This document shows, one piece after another, positions 30,598 through 40,756 of a stretch of 64,000 nucleotides of DNA. Where the stretch lies: NCBI RefSeq assembly GCF_001646665.1, contig NZ_LWBU01000169.1, positions 126,468 to 190,467 on the forward strand, written 5' to 3'. The position numbers were made by a program, and so were the translations under genes. A model generated the notes under the pieces. It was not told the origin of the DNA. It made no database searches and saw nothing but the letters and a program-made list of their open reading frames with translations. This stretch comes from Streptomyces noursei (GTDB lineage: Bacteria; Actinomycetota; Actinomycetes; Streptomycetales; Streptomycetaceae). Positions within the stretch are counted from its first letter, which is position 1. The number at the start of each line of letters is the position of its first letter.

Positions 30598-31712
30598 AGC
30601 CGCTCCACCGATCCCTCCGCCACCCCGTACCGCGCACCGGCCAGCACGCCCGGCACGTCGTCGTCGACCGCGGCCGTGACCAGCACCTGCTCGCCCGGCG
30701 CGACCAGCTCCGCCAGCCGCTCCCGGCGCCGCGCGTCCAGCTCCGCGAAGACGTCGTCCAGCACGAGCACCGGTTCGTTGCCCTCGCCCCGCAGCAGGTC
30801 GTACGAGGCCAGTCGCAGGGCCAGCGCGTACGACCAGGACTCGCCATGGCTGGCGTACCCCTTCGCGGGGAGCTCGCCCAGCTTCAGCACCAGGTCGTCC
30901 CGGTGCGGGCCCACCAGCGTGACGCCGCGCTCGATCTCCTGCTTGCGCACCTCGGCCATGGCGGCGAGCAGCCCCTCGTACAGGGCCTCCCGGCCGTGCG
31001 CCCCGGGCACCGCGCTCTTGTATTCCAGTGCCACCGGACCGCCACCCGGCGCCAGCTGCTCGTACGCCTTGTCCGCCAGCGGCTGCAACGTGGCGACCAG
31101 GTCGAGGCGCTGCGCCAGCAGCTCCGCGCCGACCCGCGCCAGGTGCTGGTCCCACACGTCCAGCGTGGACAGGTCCATGGAGCGGCCGCCGTGCCGCCGC
31201 GCCATGGCGGCCGACTTCAGCAGGGTGTTGCGCTGCCTGAGCACCCGCTCGTAGTCGGACCGCACACCCGCCATGCGGGGCGAGCGCGCCGTGATCATTT
31301 CGTCCAGGAAGCGCCGCCGCTCGCCCGGGTCGCCCTTCACCAGGGCCAGGTCCTCCGGCGCGAACAGCACCGTCCGGACGATCCCCAGCACGTCACGGGG
31401 CCTGACCTGGGACGATCTGTTGATACGGGCCCGGTTCGCCCGCCCCGGGTTGAGTTCCAGCTCGACCAGCTGCGACCGCTCGCCCTGCCGGACCGCCGCC
31501 CGGACGATCGCCCGCTCGGCGCCCATCCGCACCAGCGGCGCGTCGGACGACGCCCGGTGGCTGCCGAGCGTCGCCAGGTAGCCGACCGCCTCGACGAGGT
31601 TGGTCTTGCCCTGCCCGTTGGCGCCCACGAAGACGCTGACGCCCGGGTCGAGAGGGACCTCGACCCGGGCGTACGAGCGGAAGTCGGCCAGCGACAGATG
31701 CGTGACGTGCAT
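30594..31712 (-). CDS. recF: DNA replication/repair protein RecF
   Basis: A 372-aa SMC-like ATPase that helps load RecA at single-strand gaps. Walker A is GANGQGKTN (30-38); the signature and Walker B region near the C-terminus reads [21 protein letters not shown]. The ATG at 31712 ([14 protein letters not shown]) is the family start. The stop overlaps dciA. It is 58 bases after gnd; the region contains a TGTGGAT half-site resembling a DnaA box. Confidence 0.97.
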   Translation of the reverse strand: MHVTHLSLADFRSYARVEVPLDPGVSVFVGANGQGKTNLVEAVGYLATLGSHRASSDAPLVRMGAERAIVRAAVRQGERSQLVELELNPGRANRARINRSSQVRPRDVLGIVRTVLFAPEDLALVKGDPGERRRFLDEMITARSPRMAGVRSDYERVLRQRNTLLKSAAMARRHGGRSMDLSTLDVWDQHLARVGAELLAQRLDLVATLQPLADKAYEQLAPGGGPVALEYKSAVPGAHGREALYEGLLAAMAEVRKQEIERGVTLVGPHRDDLVLKLGELPAKGYASHGESWSYALALRLASYDLLRGEGNEPVLVLDDVFAELDARRRERLAELVAPGEQVLVTAAVDDDVPGVLAGARYGVAEGSVERL

Positions 31713-31770
31713 GATGTGCGCCGACCTTCCCCCGGCATGCCGTGCACCGCCGGGTGCACAGCCTGTGGAT

Positions 31771-32649
31771 CTACTTCTTGGACTCGACCGCGTGGCCACC
31801 GAACTGGTTGCGCAGCGCGGCGATCATCTTCATCTGCGGCGAGTCGTCCTGCCGGGACGCGAACCGCGCGAACAGCGACGCGGTGATCGCCGGCAGCGGG
31901 ACCGCGTTGTCGATGGCGGCCTCCACGGTCCAGCGGCCCTCGCCGGAGTCCTGCGCGTAGCCGCGCAGCCGGTCCAGGTGCTCGTCCTCGTCCAGCGCGT
32001 TGACCGCCAGGTCGAGCAGCCAGGAGCGGATGACCGTGCCCTCCTGCCAGGAGCGGAAGACCTCGCGCACGTCGGTGACGGAGTCGACCTTCTCCAGCAG
32101 CTCCCAGCCCTCGGCGTAGGCCTGCATCATCGCGTACTCGATGCCGTTGTGGACCATCTTCGCGAAGTGGCCGGCACCGACCTTGCCCGCGTGGACGGAG
32201 CCGAAGTCGCCCTCGGGCTTCAGCGCGTCGAAGATCGGCTGGACCTTCGCCACGTTCTCGGCGTCGCCGCCGTACATCAGGGCGTAGCCGTTCTCCAGGC
32301 CCCAGACACCGCCGGAGACGCCGCAGTCGACGAAGCCGATGCCCTTCTCGCTCAGCTCGGCCGCGTGCTTCTCGTCGTCCGTCCAGCGCGAGTTGCCGCC
32401 GTCGACGACGACATCGCCGGGGGAGAGCAGCTCGGACAGCTCGTCGATGGTGGACTGGGTCGCGGCACCGGCCGGGACCATCACCCAGACGACGCGCGGG
32501 CCCTTGAGCTTGCCCACGAGCTCCTCGAGGCTGTGGACGTCGGCGAGGTCGGGGTTGCGGTCGTATCCGACGACGGTGTGGCCGGCGCGGCGGATGCGCT
32601 CGCGCATGTTGCCGCCCATCTTGCCGAGACCGACGAGACCGAGCTCCAT
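31771..32649 (-). CDS. gnd: 6-phosphogluconate dehydrogenase, decarboxylating, short (GndA/YqeC-like) type
   Basis: A 292-aa oxidoreductase that converts 6-phosphogluconate to ribulose 5-phosphate, CO2 and reduced cofactor. The N-terminal Rossmann motif is GLGKMGGN (7-14), the substrate motif [14 protein letters not shown], and the catalytic region [19 protein letters not shown]. It is much shorter than the 470-residue dimeric enzymes, like the short tetrameric class. The ATG at 32649 has GAGGA upstream. Its place between dnaN and recF is a fixed Streptomyces/Actinobacteria feature without a known mechanistic link to replication. Confidence 0.95.
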   Translation of the reverse strand: MELGLVGLGKMGGNMRERIRRAGHTVVGYDRNPDLADVHSLEELVGKLKGPRVVWVMVPAGAATQSTIDELSELLSPGDVVVDGGNSRWTDDEKHAAELSEKGIGFVDCGVSGGVWGLENGYALMYGGDAENVAKVQPIFDALKPEGDFGSVHAGKVGAGHFAKMVHNGIEYAMMQAYAEGWELLEKVDSVTDVREVFRSWQEGTVIRSWLLDLAVNALDEDEHLDRLRGYAQDSGEGRWTVEAAIDNAVPLPAITASLFARFASRQDDSPQMKMIAALRNQFGGHAVESKK

Positions 32650-32788
32650 CAGAGAATCCTCAATCGTTGTGTGCGGAGAGTTCGTACCCGCGTCCGAGCC
32701 TACGCCCGGACGCGGGCGCACACCTGTGGGGTCAGGCGCTCATCAGGCGCATGATCAGCCACTCAGGCGCACCGTCCCCACAGCGGGC

Positions 32789-33919
32789 TCAGCCGCTCAG
32801 CCGCACCGGCATGATCAGGTACTTGTAGGCGTCGTCCGCCTCGGCGTCCACGGCCGGGCGCCCGCTCAGCAGCGCCGGCTTGGTGGAGGTGGTGAAGGAC
32901 AGCTGGGCGACCGGGGAGTCGATCGCGCTCAGGCCGTCCAGCAGGAACGTCGGGTTGAAGGCGATCGAGATGTCGTCGCCCTCCAGCTGGGCGTCGACCC
33001 GCTCCACAGCCTGTGCGTCGTCGCTGGAACCGGCCTCCAGGATGAGCACGCCCTGTTCGAAGCTCAGCCGGACCGGGGTGTTCCGCTCGGCCACCAGCGC
33101 CACGCGCTTCACGGCCTCGACGAACGGGGCCGTCTCGATCACCGCGACCGAGTTGAACTCGGTGGGGAAAAGCGTGCGGTACTTCGGGAGGTCGCCCTCC
33201 AGCAGGCGGGTGGTGGTCCGCCGTCCGGCGCCCTCGAAGCCGATCAGGCCCTCGCCCTTGCCGGAGCCCGACAGCGCCAGCGTGACCGTGTCGCCGCTCG
33301 TCAGCGCCTTGGCGGTGTCCAGCAGGGTCTTGGCGGGCACCAGGGCGACCGCCGAGGCGTCCGGGGACTCCGGCTTCCACAGGAACTCGCGGACCGCGAA
33401 GCGGTAGCGGTCGGTGGACGCCAGGGTGACCGTGTCGCCCTCGATCTCGATGCGTACGCCGGTGAGGACGGGCAGCGTGTCGTCACGGCCGGCCGCGATG
33501 GCGACCTGCGCGGCGGCGGAGGCGAACACCTCGCCGGGGACGGTGCCGGTGGCGGTCGGCATCTCCGGAAGCGCCGGGTACTCCTCCACAGGCATGGTGT
33601 GGAGGGTGAACCGGGAGGACCCGCAGACCACGGTCGCCCGTACACCGTCTGTGGAAATCTCCACCGGCCGGTTGGGGAGGGCGCGGCAGATGTCGGCGAG
33701 AAGGCGGCCGGAGACCAGGACGGTGCCGTCCTCCTCGACCTCGGCCTCGACCGAGACCCGCGCCGAGACCTCGTAGTCGAAGCTGGAGAAGCTCAGCGCG
33801 CCGTCCTCGGCCTTCAGCAGAAGGCCCGCGAGTACGGGCGCCGGCGGACGGGCCGGGAGGCTGCGGGCCACCCAGGCCACCGCCTCCGCGAGTACATCGC
33901 GCTCCACCCGGATCTTCAC
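32789..33919 (-). CDS. dnaN: DNA polymerase III beta subunit (sliding clamp)
   Basis: A 376-aa ring-forming processivity clamp of three similar domains. The length equals that of S. coelicolor DnaN. Recognisable stretches are KIRVERDVLAEAVAWVARSL at the N-terminus and the C-terminal YLIMPVRLSG that lines the peptide-binding pocket. The GTG at 33919 has GGAGGCGG upstream. It is transcribed away from oriC. Confidence 0.98.
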   Translation of the reverse strand: MKIRVERDVLAEAVAWVARSLPARPPAPVLAGLLLKAEDGALSFSSFDYEVSARVSVEAEVEEDGTVLVSGRLLADICRALPNRPVEISTDGVRATVVCGSSRFTLHTMPVEEYPALPEMPTATGTVPGEVFASAAAQVAIAAGRDDTLPVLTGVRIEIEGDTVTLASTDRYRFAVREFLWKPESPDASAVALVPAKTLLDTAKALTSGDTVTLALSGSGKGEGLIGFEGAGRRTTTRLLEGDLPKYRTLFPTEFNSVAVIETAPFVEAVKRVALVAERNTPVRLSFEQGVLILEAGSSDDAQAVERVDAQLEGDDISIAFNPTFLLDGLSAIDSPVAQLSFTTSTKPALLSGRPAVDAEADDAYKYLIMPVRLSG

Positions 33920-34046
33920 CGGAACCGCCTCCTGCTGTTGCTGGCTCGTATCTCGACTGCGGGAACCAGTCTGACGCACGCCGCCGACAGTCGGTGCGGC
34001 TCGGGGTCAAGTCGCGGCGAGAGGCACCCGGGGCTCCGGCGCCGAG

Positions 34047-34609
34047 TTGTGCACAGGCCCCGCTTCGAAGCGGATTCACCGGTAACTCTGAGTGGGAGTA
34101 GTAGTAGGGCCTGTGGAAACCGTGGATAACCCCGTTCGCCCAGGTCACGGTCTGTTTTTTGTCCACCGCGCCTGTGGGCGGTACCGGTGGACAACCGGCC
34201 CTTTCTGTGGACGCGGGAAAGTTCTGCACACCCGATGCACAGCAGGGGCCCACTTCTCCCCAGCGCCGTCCCCAGTTTTACCCAGCTTCCCCACAGGCCA
34301 ACCGACCCCCTTGGTGTGACGGCTTTCACTCGGCGCGGTGAGGCCGCGCGTTTCGTTGCCGAACAGTGGACAGCGGTGTGGAGAAGCTGTGGATCACCGA
34401 CCGGCTCCTGTGGGCCGCCGGTGGACAACCGGGAAGGCGCCCTGTGGACGAGCGCTGCGTCCACAGGCTGTGGAGGACGCTCAGCCACAAATCCCCAAGC
34501 CGTTGACCTGCGGTGACATGATCTCCCCACCCCACCCTGTGGATGCCGTCTGGACAACTCGGCAGTCCCCAGCCTGTGGACCCGGGTTCGGGCCCGGAAC
34601 TGTGGAGAA
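34047..34609. other. oriC: Chromosomal replication origin oriC (DnaA-box array)
   Basis: This lies in the 1125-base gap between dnaN and dnaA. About 20 exact or near matches to TTGTCCACA are packed here. Examples on the minus strand are at 34186, 34420, 34443, 34538, 34549, 34575 and 34601; on the plus strand at 34047, 34159, 34287 and 34457 (start positions). Most right-half boxes point the same way (minus). Sequence and number agree with the known Streptomyces oriC, which has about 19 boxes and no long AT-rich 13-mers. The T-run at 34155-34160 is the only short AT-rich spot inside the array. Confidence 0.95.
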
Positions 34610-35044
34610 CCCGGTGACCGACCGAACTATTCGAACAGCTCGGGCTCCGGGGCGGGGCGCGGATCACGGAAACAGCCGCCCGGGACCGGCTCCCCACGCG
34701 GTTTCCACCGCCTTCCGGCGCGGCCACGAGGGCCTCTCCACCGCCTGTGCACGCGCCGCCGCGCGTCACGTGTGGTCCTGACGCGTCCTGCACACCCGCG
34801 CGGGCCCCGGTGCGAGAACGACGGCCCCGAGCCGCCCGGCGCCGCCCGCCGGTCCTCCGCCGGCCCTGGAGCCCTGGGCCCCGTCTCCGGTCGCCGGCCC
34901 CCGGAAGCCCGGGCCCCAGGCCCCGGGTCCCCGACCCCCCCGGCCGCTCCACAGGCGGACGCCCGGGCACGCGGAAACCCCCGCCGCGGGGCGACCGGTG
35001 TCGGCCGCCCCGCGGCGGGGCTCCATGGGTGCTCCGGCCGGGCG
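34610..35044. other. GC-rich spacer between oriC boxes and dnaA stop
   Basis: About 430 bases with no gene that I can support. It contains a few weak box-like strings (for example CTCTCCACC near 34735 and CTGTGCACG near 34745) and a very C/G-rich segment at 34820-34990 with several short inverted repeats that could end dnaA transcription. Confidence 0.5.
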
Positions 35045-36817
35045 TCAGCCGTTCTTGATGCGGTTGGTCAGCTCGGTGACCTGGTTGTAGATCGAGCGCC
35101 GCTCCGCCATCAGCGCCCGGATCTTCCGGTCGGCGTGCATCACGGTCGTGTGGTCGCGGCCGCCGAACTGGGCACCGATCTTGGGCAGCGACAGGTCCGT
35201 CAGCTCCCGGCACAGGTACATCGCGATCTGCCGGGCCGTCACCAGCACCCGGCTGCGCGACGACCCGCACAGGTCCTCGACCGTCAGCCCGAAGTAGTCG
35301 GCGGTGGCCGCCATGATGGCGCCCGCCGTGATCTCCGGGGCGGCGTCCTCGCCGCCCGGGATCAGGTCCTTCAGGACGCCCTCGGTCAGGACGAGGTCGA
35401 CCGGCTGCCGGTTGAGGCTCGCGAACGCCGTCACCCGGATCAGCGCGCCCTCCAGCTCGCGGATGTTCCGCGAGATCCGGGAGGCGATGAACTCCAGCAC
35501 CTCCGGCGGGGCGTTGAGCTGCTCCTGCACCGCCTTCTTACGGAGGATCGCGATCCGCGTCTCCAGCTCCGGCGGCTGTACGTCGGTGGTCAGACCCCAC
35601 TCGAACCGGTTGCGCAGCCGGTCCTCCAGGGTCATCAGCTGCTTGGGCGGCCGGTCCGAGGACAGCACGATCTGCTTGTTGGCGTTGTGGAGCGTGTTGA
35701 AGGTGTGGAAGAACTCCTCCTGCGTCGACTCCTTGCTCGCCAGGAACTGGATGTCGTCGACGAGCAGGATGTCCACGTCGCGGTAGCGCTTGCGGAAGGT
35801 GTCGCCCTTGCCGTCGCGGATCGAGTTGATGAACTCGTTGGTGAACTCCTCCGAGCTCACGTACCGCACCCGGGTCCCGGGGTAGAGGCTCCGCGCGTAG
35901 TGCCCGATCGCGTGCAGCAGGTGGGTCTTGCCGAGCCCCGACTCCCCGTAGATGAAGAGGGGGTTGTACGCCTTCGCCGGCGCCTCCGCGACCGCCACGG
36001 CCGCCGCGTGGGCGAACCGGTTGGACGATCCGATGACGAAGGTGTCGAAGAGGTACTTGGGGTTCAACCGCGCGTGCGGTTCGCCGGGGCGCCCGCCGGC
36101 ACCCGCCGCGGCGCCGCTCGTCGCGCCGCCGCCGGGGCGCTGCTGGCCGGGGGCCTCGGGGAGGTCGCGCCGGTCGCCGCGCTGCTGGTCGTACGGGGAC
36201 GGTTCGGGCGCCTGGGGGCCGCGGTAGTCGTGGTGCGGCTGCTGGGGCCGGGCCGTCGCGTAGGGGTCGCGCTCCTGGAAGCCGCCCAGGCGCTGCTGCT
36301 GCCAGGAGAGCTCCTCCTGGCTGCGCGGCCAGGAGCCGGGCTCGGGGCGCTGCTGCTGGTAGTCGGGGTAGGCCGGGCGCACGGTCGGCAGGCCGTCGTC
36401 GGGCATCGGCCGGTGCCCGTAGCCGTCGTACTTCTCGTACGGCTTGTCGTACGCCTCGCCCTGCTGCCGCTCGTCGTAGCGGGGCTGCTGCGGCTGCTGC
36501 TGGTGCTGCCTGCCGGGCGCCTGCGGGGCGGGCGGCGGGTCGCCGGCCGAGTCGTCGACGGTGATCGCGATCCGGATGGGGCGGCCGCACTCCCGGCTGA
36601 GCGTGTCACTGATCAGCGGGGCGAGACGGCCTTCCAGGACCCGCTTGCCCCACTCGTTGGGGACGGCGAGGAGAGCGGTGTCCGCCACCAGGGCCAGCGG
36701 CTGGCAGCGCTCGATCCACTGCTTGTCCTTCGGCTCGATGCCCTGCTGGCCTTCCCCCAGGAGCTGCTCCAGCACTCGTGGCCACACTGCGGCAAGATCA
36801 GCAGGTACGTCAGCCAC
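35045..36817 (-). CDS. dnaA: Chromosomal replication initiator protein DnaA
   Basis: A 590-aa AAA+ initiator. Domain I spans about 1-90. Domain II is an unusually long Gln/Tyr/Pro/Arg-rich linker (about 105-245), typical of Streptomyces. Domain III has Walker [10 protein letters not shown] (Lys297) and Walker B LLVDDIQF, with the sensor region SSDRPP. Domain IV carries the box-recognition signature [15 protein letters not shown] near residue 552. The GTG at 36817 begins [12 protein letters not shown]. It binds the array at 34047-34609 and, by the box beside its promoter, probably its own control region. Confidence 0.98.
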   Translation of the reverse strand: MADVPADLAAVWPRVLEQLLGEGQQGIEPKDKQWIERCQPLALVADTALLAVPNEWGKRVLEGRLAPLISDTLSRECGRPIRIAITVDDSAGDPPPAPQAPGRQHQQQPQQPRYDERQQGEAYDKPYEKYDGYGHRPMPDDGLPTVRPAYPDYQQQRPEPGSWPRSQEELSWQQQRLGGFQERDPYATARPQQPHHDYRGPQAPEPSPYDQQRGDRRDLPEAPGQQRPGGGATSGAAAGAGGRPGEPHARLNPKYLFDTFVIGSSNRFAHAAAVAVAEAPAKAYNPLFIYGESGLGKTHLLHAIGHYARSLYPGTRVRYVSSEEFTNEFINSIRDGKGDTFRKRYRDVDILLVDDIQFLASKESTQEEFFHTFNTLHNANKQIVLSSDRPPKQLMTLEDRLRNRFEWGLTTDVQPPELETRIAILRKKAVQEQLNAPPEVLEFIASRISRNIRELEGALIRVTAFASLNRQPVDLVLTEGVLKDLIPGGEDAAPEITAGAIMAATADYFGLTVEDLCGSSRSRVLVTARQIAMYLCRELTDLSLPKIGAQFGGRDHTTVMHADRKIRALMAERRSIYNQVTELTNRIKNG

Positions 36818-36903
36818 AAGGCACGCTCTCTCACAGGTCCCACGAATGTGTGGTTCTCGGGACGGGATGGAAGGACAGGCAGGAAAGGAATCCGAGTTCA
36901 GCC

Positions 36904-36946
36904 ACGGTAGTCGCGGCGGCTCGCGTGGTTCAAGTTGTTGTCCACA
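36904..36946 (-). promoter_or_regulatory. dnaA promoter with adjacent DnaA box
   Basis: On the minus strand: -35 TTGAAC (plus 36928-36933), 18-base spacer, -10 TACCGT (plus 36904-36909). A perfect TTGTCCACA DnaA box (36938-36946, plus orientation) lies just upstream of the -35. Autoregulation of dnaA through such boxes is known in Streptomyces. Confidence 0.75.
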
Positions 36947-36980
36947 GCCTGTGCATAGTGGACCACGGCTCGGCGCCGGT

Positions 36981-37010
36981 TTGACCGGATGGCGTAGCCG
37001 CGCGTACCGT
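36981..37010 (+). promoter_or_regulatory. Candidate rpmH promoter
   Basis: TTGACC (36981-36986), 18-base spacer, TACCGT (37005-37010), giving a leader of about 160 bases before rpmH. A small inverted repeat GATCAC/GTGATC at 37061-37077 sits in that leader. Confidence 0.6.
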
Positions 37011-37178
37011 AACCAGGTCGAGTTGTCGATGGCTGCTGCCGCCTGCCTCCGATGGGCAAAGATCACGGTCAGTGATCGTGAAAGCGGTGCACTCGGGCGT
37101 ATTGCGAGCTACTCGTGGGCGCACGGTGACAGCCAGGCGATGTCCCGCCACCACCCGAATCATTTCTGGAGCCCCCGA

Positions 37179-37316
37179 GTGAGCAAGCGCACCTTCCAGC
37201 CGAACAACCGTCGTCGCGCGAAGACCCACGGTTTCCGTCTGCGCATGCGTACCCGCGCCGGCCGCGCCATCCTGGCGAACCGCCGCAGCAAGGGTCGCGC
37301 CAACCTGTCCGCCTGA
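37179..37316 (+). CDS. rpmH: 50S ribosomal protein L34
   Basis: A 45-aa, strongly basic ribosomal protein with the family pattern [18 protein letters not shown] and a C-terminal [11 protein letters not shown]. The GTG at 37179 has the weak purine tract TGGAG ahead. It is divergent from dnaA and 21 bases before rnpA, the universal rpmH-rnpA pairing. Confidence 0.97.
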   Translation: MSKRTFQPNNRRRAKTHGFRLRMRTRAGRAILANRRSKGRANLSA

Positions 37317-37337
37317 TCGCTTTTAACAGGTCATGAC

Positions 37338-37709
37338 GTGCTGCCTACCGAGAATCGGCTGAGGCGGCGCGAGGACTTCGCGACCGCGGTACGCCGAGGA
37401 CGCCGGGCCGGCCGCCCGCTCCTCGTCGTCCACCTAAGAAGCGGTGCAACGGACCCGCACGCGTCAGGGGAGACCGCTCCCCCGACACGTGCGGGTTTCG
37501 TCGTCAGCAAGGCCGTGGGTGGCGCCGTCGTCCGTAACCAGGTGAAGCGCAGGCTTCGCCACCTGGTACGCGACCGGCTGCCCGCACTGCCCCCCGGTAG
37601 CCTGGTGGTAGTACGAGCGCTGCCCGGAGCGGGCGACGCCGACCATGCACAGCTGGCCCAAGACCTGGACGCCGCCCTTCAGCGGTTGCTGGGAGGGGGC
37701 GCGCGATGA
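37338..37709 (+). CDS. rnpA: Ribonuclease P protein component
   Basis: A 123-aa basic protein that assists the RNA subunit in removing tRNA 5' leaders. The family signature is visible as [20 protein letters not shown], along with the N-terminal NRLRRREDF. The start is GTG. The stop overlaps the yidD ATG by four bases (ATGA). Length is typical for Streptomyces. Confidence 0.97.
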   Translation: MLPTENRLRRREDFATAVRRGRRAGRPLLVVHLRSGATDPHASGETAPPTRAGFVVSKAVGGAVVRNQVKRRLRHLVRDRLPALPPGSLVVVRALPGAGDADHAQLAQDLDAALQRLLGGGAR

Positions 37710-38032
37710 AGTACCCGCTGCTGGCTCTGATCAAGCTGTACCAGTGGACGATCAGCCCGCTGCTGGGACCCGTCTGCCGGTACTACCCGTCGTGCTCCCA
37801 CTACGGCTTCACGGCCATCGACCGGCACGGCGCGGTCAAGGGCACAGCCCTGACCGCCTGGCGCATCCTGCGGTGCAATCCGTGGTCGCCGGGCGGCGTG
37901 GACCATGTTCCCCCTCGTAAGCGCCCGCGCTGGCACGAAATGCTGCGCGACGCGTTGCGCGGCGGCAAGGGCGGGCCCTCCGCCGAGACGAGCCCGGCCG
38001 CAGAGACCCCGCCCCATGCTCAAGGAGCCTGA
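37706..38032 (+). CDS. yidD: Membrane protein insertion efficiency factor YidD
   Basis: A 108-aa membrane-associated protein with [27 protein letters not shown], which holds the conserved amphipathic helix and paired cysteines, and [12 protein letters not shown]. The last 35 residues are a basic then Ala/Pro-rich tail beyond the family core. It is coupled to rnpA by overlap and lies 3 bases before yidC, whose insertase it assists. Confidence 0.96.
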   Translation: MKYPLLALIKLYQWTISPLLGPVCRYYPSCSHYGFTAIDRHGAVKGTALTAWRILRCNPWSPGGVDHVPPRKRPRWHEMLRDALRGGKGGPSAETSPAAETPPHAQGA

Positions 38033-38035
38033 TTA

Positions 38036-39274
38036 GTGGACACGATTGCCAGTCTGTTCAGCTTCATCACCACACCTGTCTCGTGGATCATCGTCCAGTT
38101 CCACAAGCTGTACGGGGCGGTGTTCGGACCCGACACGGGCTGGGCCTGGGGTCTGTCCATCGTGTCGCTGGTGATCCTCATCCGGATCTGCCTGATCCCG
38201 CTCTTCGTGAAGCAGATCAAGTCGACCCGGAACATGCAGGCGCTCCAGCCGAAGATGAAGGCGATCCAGGAGCGCTACAAGAACGACAAGCAGCGTCAGT
38301 CCGAAGAGATGATGAAGCTGTACAAGGAGACGGGCACCAACCCGCTCTCCTCGTGCCTTCCCATCCTGGCGCAGTCGCCGTTCTTCTTCGCCCTGTACCA
38401 CGTGCTGTCGAAGATCGCCTCGGGCGACACCATCGGCGTCCTCAACCAGGACCTGGTGAACAGCGCCCGTGAGGCCAAGATCTTCGGTGCGCCCATCGCG
38501 GCCAAGTTCATGGACGACCCGGCCAAGGTCGAGGCGCTCAACGCCTCCCTGACGGATGTCCGCATCGTCACCGCGGTCATGATCGTCCTGATGTCGCTGT
38601 CGCAGTTCTTCACCCAGCGCCAGCTGATGCAGAAGAACGTCGACCTGACGGTGAAGACGCCGTACATGCAGCAGCAGAAGATGCTGATGTACATCTTCCC
38701 GGTGATCTTCGCCGTGATGGGCATCAACTTCCCGGTGGGTGTCCTCGTCTACTGGCTGACCACCAACGTGTGGACCATGGGCCAGCAGATGTACGTGATC
38801 AACCAGAACCCCACCCCGGGCAGCAAGGCCCAGGACCACTACCTGCAGCGTCTGGTGAAGAGCGTCACCTCCCACGGTGACGTCCGCGGCCGCCGCCGGC
38901 GCGCCGTCGTCCAGGCGATCGTCGCCAAGGGCCCGGACCGCAACGACAACGAGCGGAAGTTCGTCACCAGCCTCGCCAAGGCCGGGTTCACCCCGCAGGC
39001 GGACGGCTCCGTGAAGAAGGTCGACCCCGCCACCGCCGAGGCGGAGAGCGTGGCCGCGGCCCGGCGCCAGCAGCCCAAGCGCCAGCCCAAGGCGAAGCGC
39101 CAGGCCGGAGGCGCTCAGCAGCCGCCGGCGAAGACCTCCCTGGAGAAGGCCGACCAGCCCCAGGGCGCCAAGGCGCAGCAGCCGGCCAAGCCCGCCGGCG
39201 GTTCCACCCGCCAAGCCAAGTCCGGACAGCGCAAGGGCCAGCAGCGGCCCAAGCACCCGTCGTCCAAGAAGTAA
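38036..39274 (+). CDS. yidC: Membrane protein insertase YidC
   Basis: A 412-aa Oxa1/YidC/Alb3-family insertase. Membrane segments lie at about 5-25, 34-57, 112-133, 170-192 and 217-245, with the hydrophilic-groove region around KSTRNMQ. There is no lipobox. The C-terminal tail (about 265-412) is long, Lys/Gln/Ala-rich and basic, suited to ribosome contact and typical of Actinobacteria. The start is GTG, 3 bases after yidD, and jag follows after 14 bases. Confidence 0.97.
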   Translation: MDTIASLFSFITTPVSWIIVQFHKLYGAVFGPDTGWAWGLSIVSLVILIRICLIPLFVKQIKSTRNMQALQPKMKAIQERYKNDKQRQSEEMMKLYKETGTNPLSSCLPILAQSPFFFALYHVLSKIASGDTIGVLNQDLVNSAREAKIFGAPIAAKFMDDPAKVEALNASLTDVRIVTAVMIVLMSLSQFFTQRQLMQKNVDLTVKTPYMQQQKMLMYIFPVIFAVMGINFPVGVLVYWLTTNVWTMGQQMYVINQNPTPGSKAQDHYLQRLVKSVTSHGDVRGRRRRAVVQAIVAKGPDRNDNERKFVTSLAKAGFTPQADGSVKKVDPATAEAESVAAARRQQPKRQPKAKRQAGGAQQPPAKTSLEKADQPQGAKAQQPAKPAGGSTRQAKSGQRKGQQRPKHPSSKK

Positions 39275-39288
39275 GAAGGAGTCCATCC

Positions 39289-39795
39289 GTGACGGAAGGC
39301 ACCACCTCCGCCGCCCAGGGCGACACCCTGACCCGCCTGGAGCAGGAGGGTGAGATCGCGGCCGATTACCTCGAGGGCCTGCTCGACATCGCCGATCTCG
39401 ACGGCGACATCGACATGGACGTCGAGGCGGACCGCGCCGCGGTCTCGATCATCAGCGACTCCAGCAGCCGCGACCTCCAGAAGCTCGTGGGCCGCGACGG
39501 CGAGGTGCTGGAGGCGCTTCAGGAGCTGACGCGTCTCGCGGTGCACCGGGAGACCGGTGACCGCAGCCGGCTGATGCTGGACATCGCCGGCTTCCGGGCA
39601 AAGAAGCGGACCGAGCTCGCAGAGCTGGGCGCCAAGGCGGCCGACGAGGTGAAGAGCACCGGTGAGCCGGTGCAGCTGGACCCGATGACCCCGTTCGAGC
39701 GCAAGGTCGTGCACGACGCGGTGGCCGCCGCCGGCCTGCGCAGTGAGTCGGAGGGCGAGGAGCCGCAGCGCTTCGTCGTCGTCCTCCCTGCCTGA
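39289..39795 (+). CDS. jag: Jag/KhpB-like RNA-binding protein (KH + R3H)
   Basis: A 168-aa protein with a KH domain (about 25-95, LEGLLDIADLDGDIDMDVEA and GRDGEVLEALQELTRLAV) and an R3H domain (about 110-165, MTPFERKVVHDAVAA). The Jag-N domain of Firmicutes is missing, as usual for Actinobacteria. It binds RNA and in other bacteria affects cell division and elongation. Part of the rnpA-yidD-yidC-jag transcript. Confidence 0.94.
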   Translation: MTEGTTSAAQGDTLTRLEQEGEIAADYLEGLLDIADLDGDIDMDVEADRAAVSIISDSSSRDLQKLVGRDGEVLEALQELTRLAVHRETGDRSRLMLDIAGFRAKKRTELAELGAKAADEVKSTGEPVQLDPMTPFERKVVHDAVAAAGLRSESEGEEPQRFVVVLPA

Positions 39796-39811
39796 CCCAC
39801 TTCGGTGGGGG

Positions 39812-39877
39812 TGCCCCAGCTCGAACGAAACTGAGAGCTTGGGGGAGTCGGCCCCGTCTGTTCGCAGGCGGGGCCGA
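39812..39877 (+). terminator. Terminator after jag, with an upstream imperfect palindrome
   Basis: Stem 39848-39860 with 39865-39877 (13 bp, one G-U), loop TTCG, then TCTTT. Just upstream, 39812-39847 forms a second imperfect hairpin (CCCCAGCTC against GAGCTTGGGG). This kind of block recurs in Streptomyces intergenic DNA. Confidence 0.8.
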
Positions 39878-39954
39878 TCTTTGTCAGCCTGATAGTCACT
39901 GATCACTGGGAGCCAGCACCCAGTGCGGTAATGCGGTACGGAAGGACGGTTCCC

Positions 39955-40665
39955 GTGACGGAGGCAGAAGAGCTTCCCCATGCGCCTCAAGAAGCGCGGA
40001 CGGTTTTCGGTGAGTTCTTCCCCGAGGCTGTCCGGTACGCGGAGCTTCTCGCGGACGCGGGCGTCAAGCGTGGCCTGATCGGTCCGCGCGAGGTGCCCAG
40101 GCTGTGGGAGCGGCACCTGCTGAACTGCGCGGTGCTCTCCGAGGTCGTGCCCGAGGGGGTCACCGTCTGCGACGTCGGCTCCGGCGCCGGCCTGCCCGGT
40201 ATCCCGCTCGCGCTGGTCCGGCCGGACCTGAAGATCACCCTTCTTGAGCCGCTGCTGCGCCGCACGAACTTCCTCCAGGAGGTCGTGGAGCTGCTCGGCC
40301 TGGATCACGTGACCGTGGTACGCGGCCGGGCCGAGGAAGTGCTCGGCAAGCTGCCGCCCGTCCACGTCGTCACGGCACGGGCCGTCGCCCCGCTGGACCG
40401 CCTGGCGGGCTGGGGTGTCCCTCTGCTCCGGCCCTATGGGGAGATGCTGGCCCTCAAGGGCGATACGGCCGAGGAGGAGATCCAAGGCGCTCGCGCCGCG
40501 CTGAGCAAGCTCGGCGTGGTGGGGGCCTCCGTCCTTCAGGTGGGCGAAGGCATCGTCGAGCCCCTGTCGACCGTAGTGCGGGTGGAGGTCGGCGAGAGCC
40601 CGGGCGGTGTTCGGTTCGCCGCCAAGCGAGCGAAGGCCGCCCGCCCCTCCCGCCGTCGCCGTTGA
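39955..40665 (+). CDS. rsmG: 16S rRNA (guanine527-N7)-methyltransferase RsmG (GidB)
   Basis: A 236-aa SAM-dependent methyltransferase of 16S rRNA G527. The SAM motif DVGSGAGLPGIPLALV is clear, followed by LEPLLRRTNFL and a catalytic-site TARAVAPLDRL. Loss of the enzyme in Streptomyces is known to give low-level streptomycin resistance; this copy looks intact. The GTG at 39955 has GGAAGGA upstream; an ATG eight codons earlier is possible. A terminator separates it from jag. Confidence 0.96.
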   Translation: MTEAEELPHAPQEARTVFGEFFPEAVRYAELLADAGVKRGLIGPREVPRLWERHLLNCAVLSEVVPEGVTVCDVGSGAGLPGIPLALVRPDLKITLLEPLLRRTNFLQEVVELLGLDHVTVVRGRAEEVLGKLPPVHVVTARAVAPLDRLAGWGVPLLRPYGEMLALKGDTAEEEIQGARAALSKLGVVGASVLQVGEGIVEPLSTVVRVEVGESPGGVRFAAKRAKAARPSRRRR

Positions 40666-40742
40666 CACGACACCTGGTTGATCCTCATACGTACGCATTT
40701 CGGAGTGTCGTGACGCCCTGACTCGGCGGCGAGTGCATCAAT

Positions 40743-40756
40743 GTTTCACGTGAAAC
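40743..40756. promoter_or_regulatory. parS: parS site 1 (upstream of parA)
   Basis: Perfect 14-base palindrome GTTTCACGTGAAAC. Flanks T...G, so one base short of the 16-base consensus. Bound by ParB. Confidence 0.95.

Noticed and set aside
40666..40712. An 8-base inverted repeat CACGACAC/GTGTCGTG after rsmG as terminator
   Set aside because: The 31-base loop and short stem make a terminator unlikely; left unassigned.
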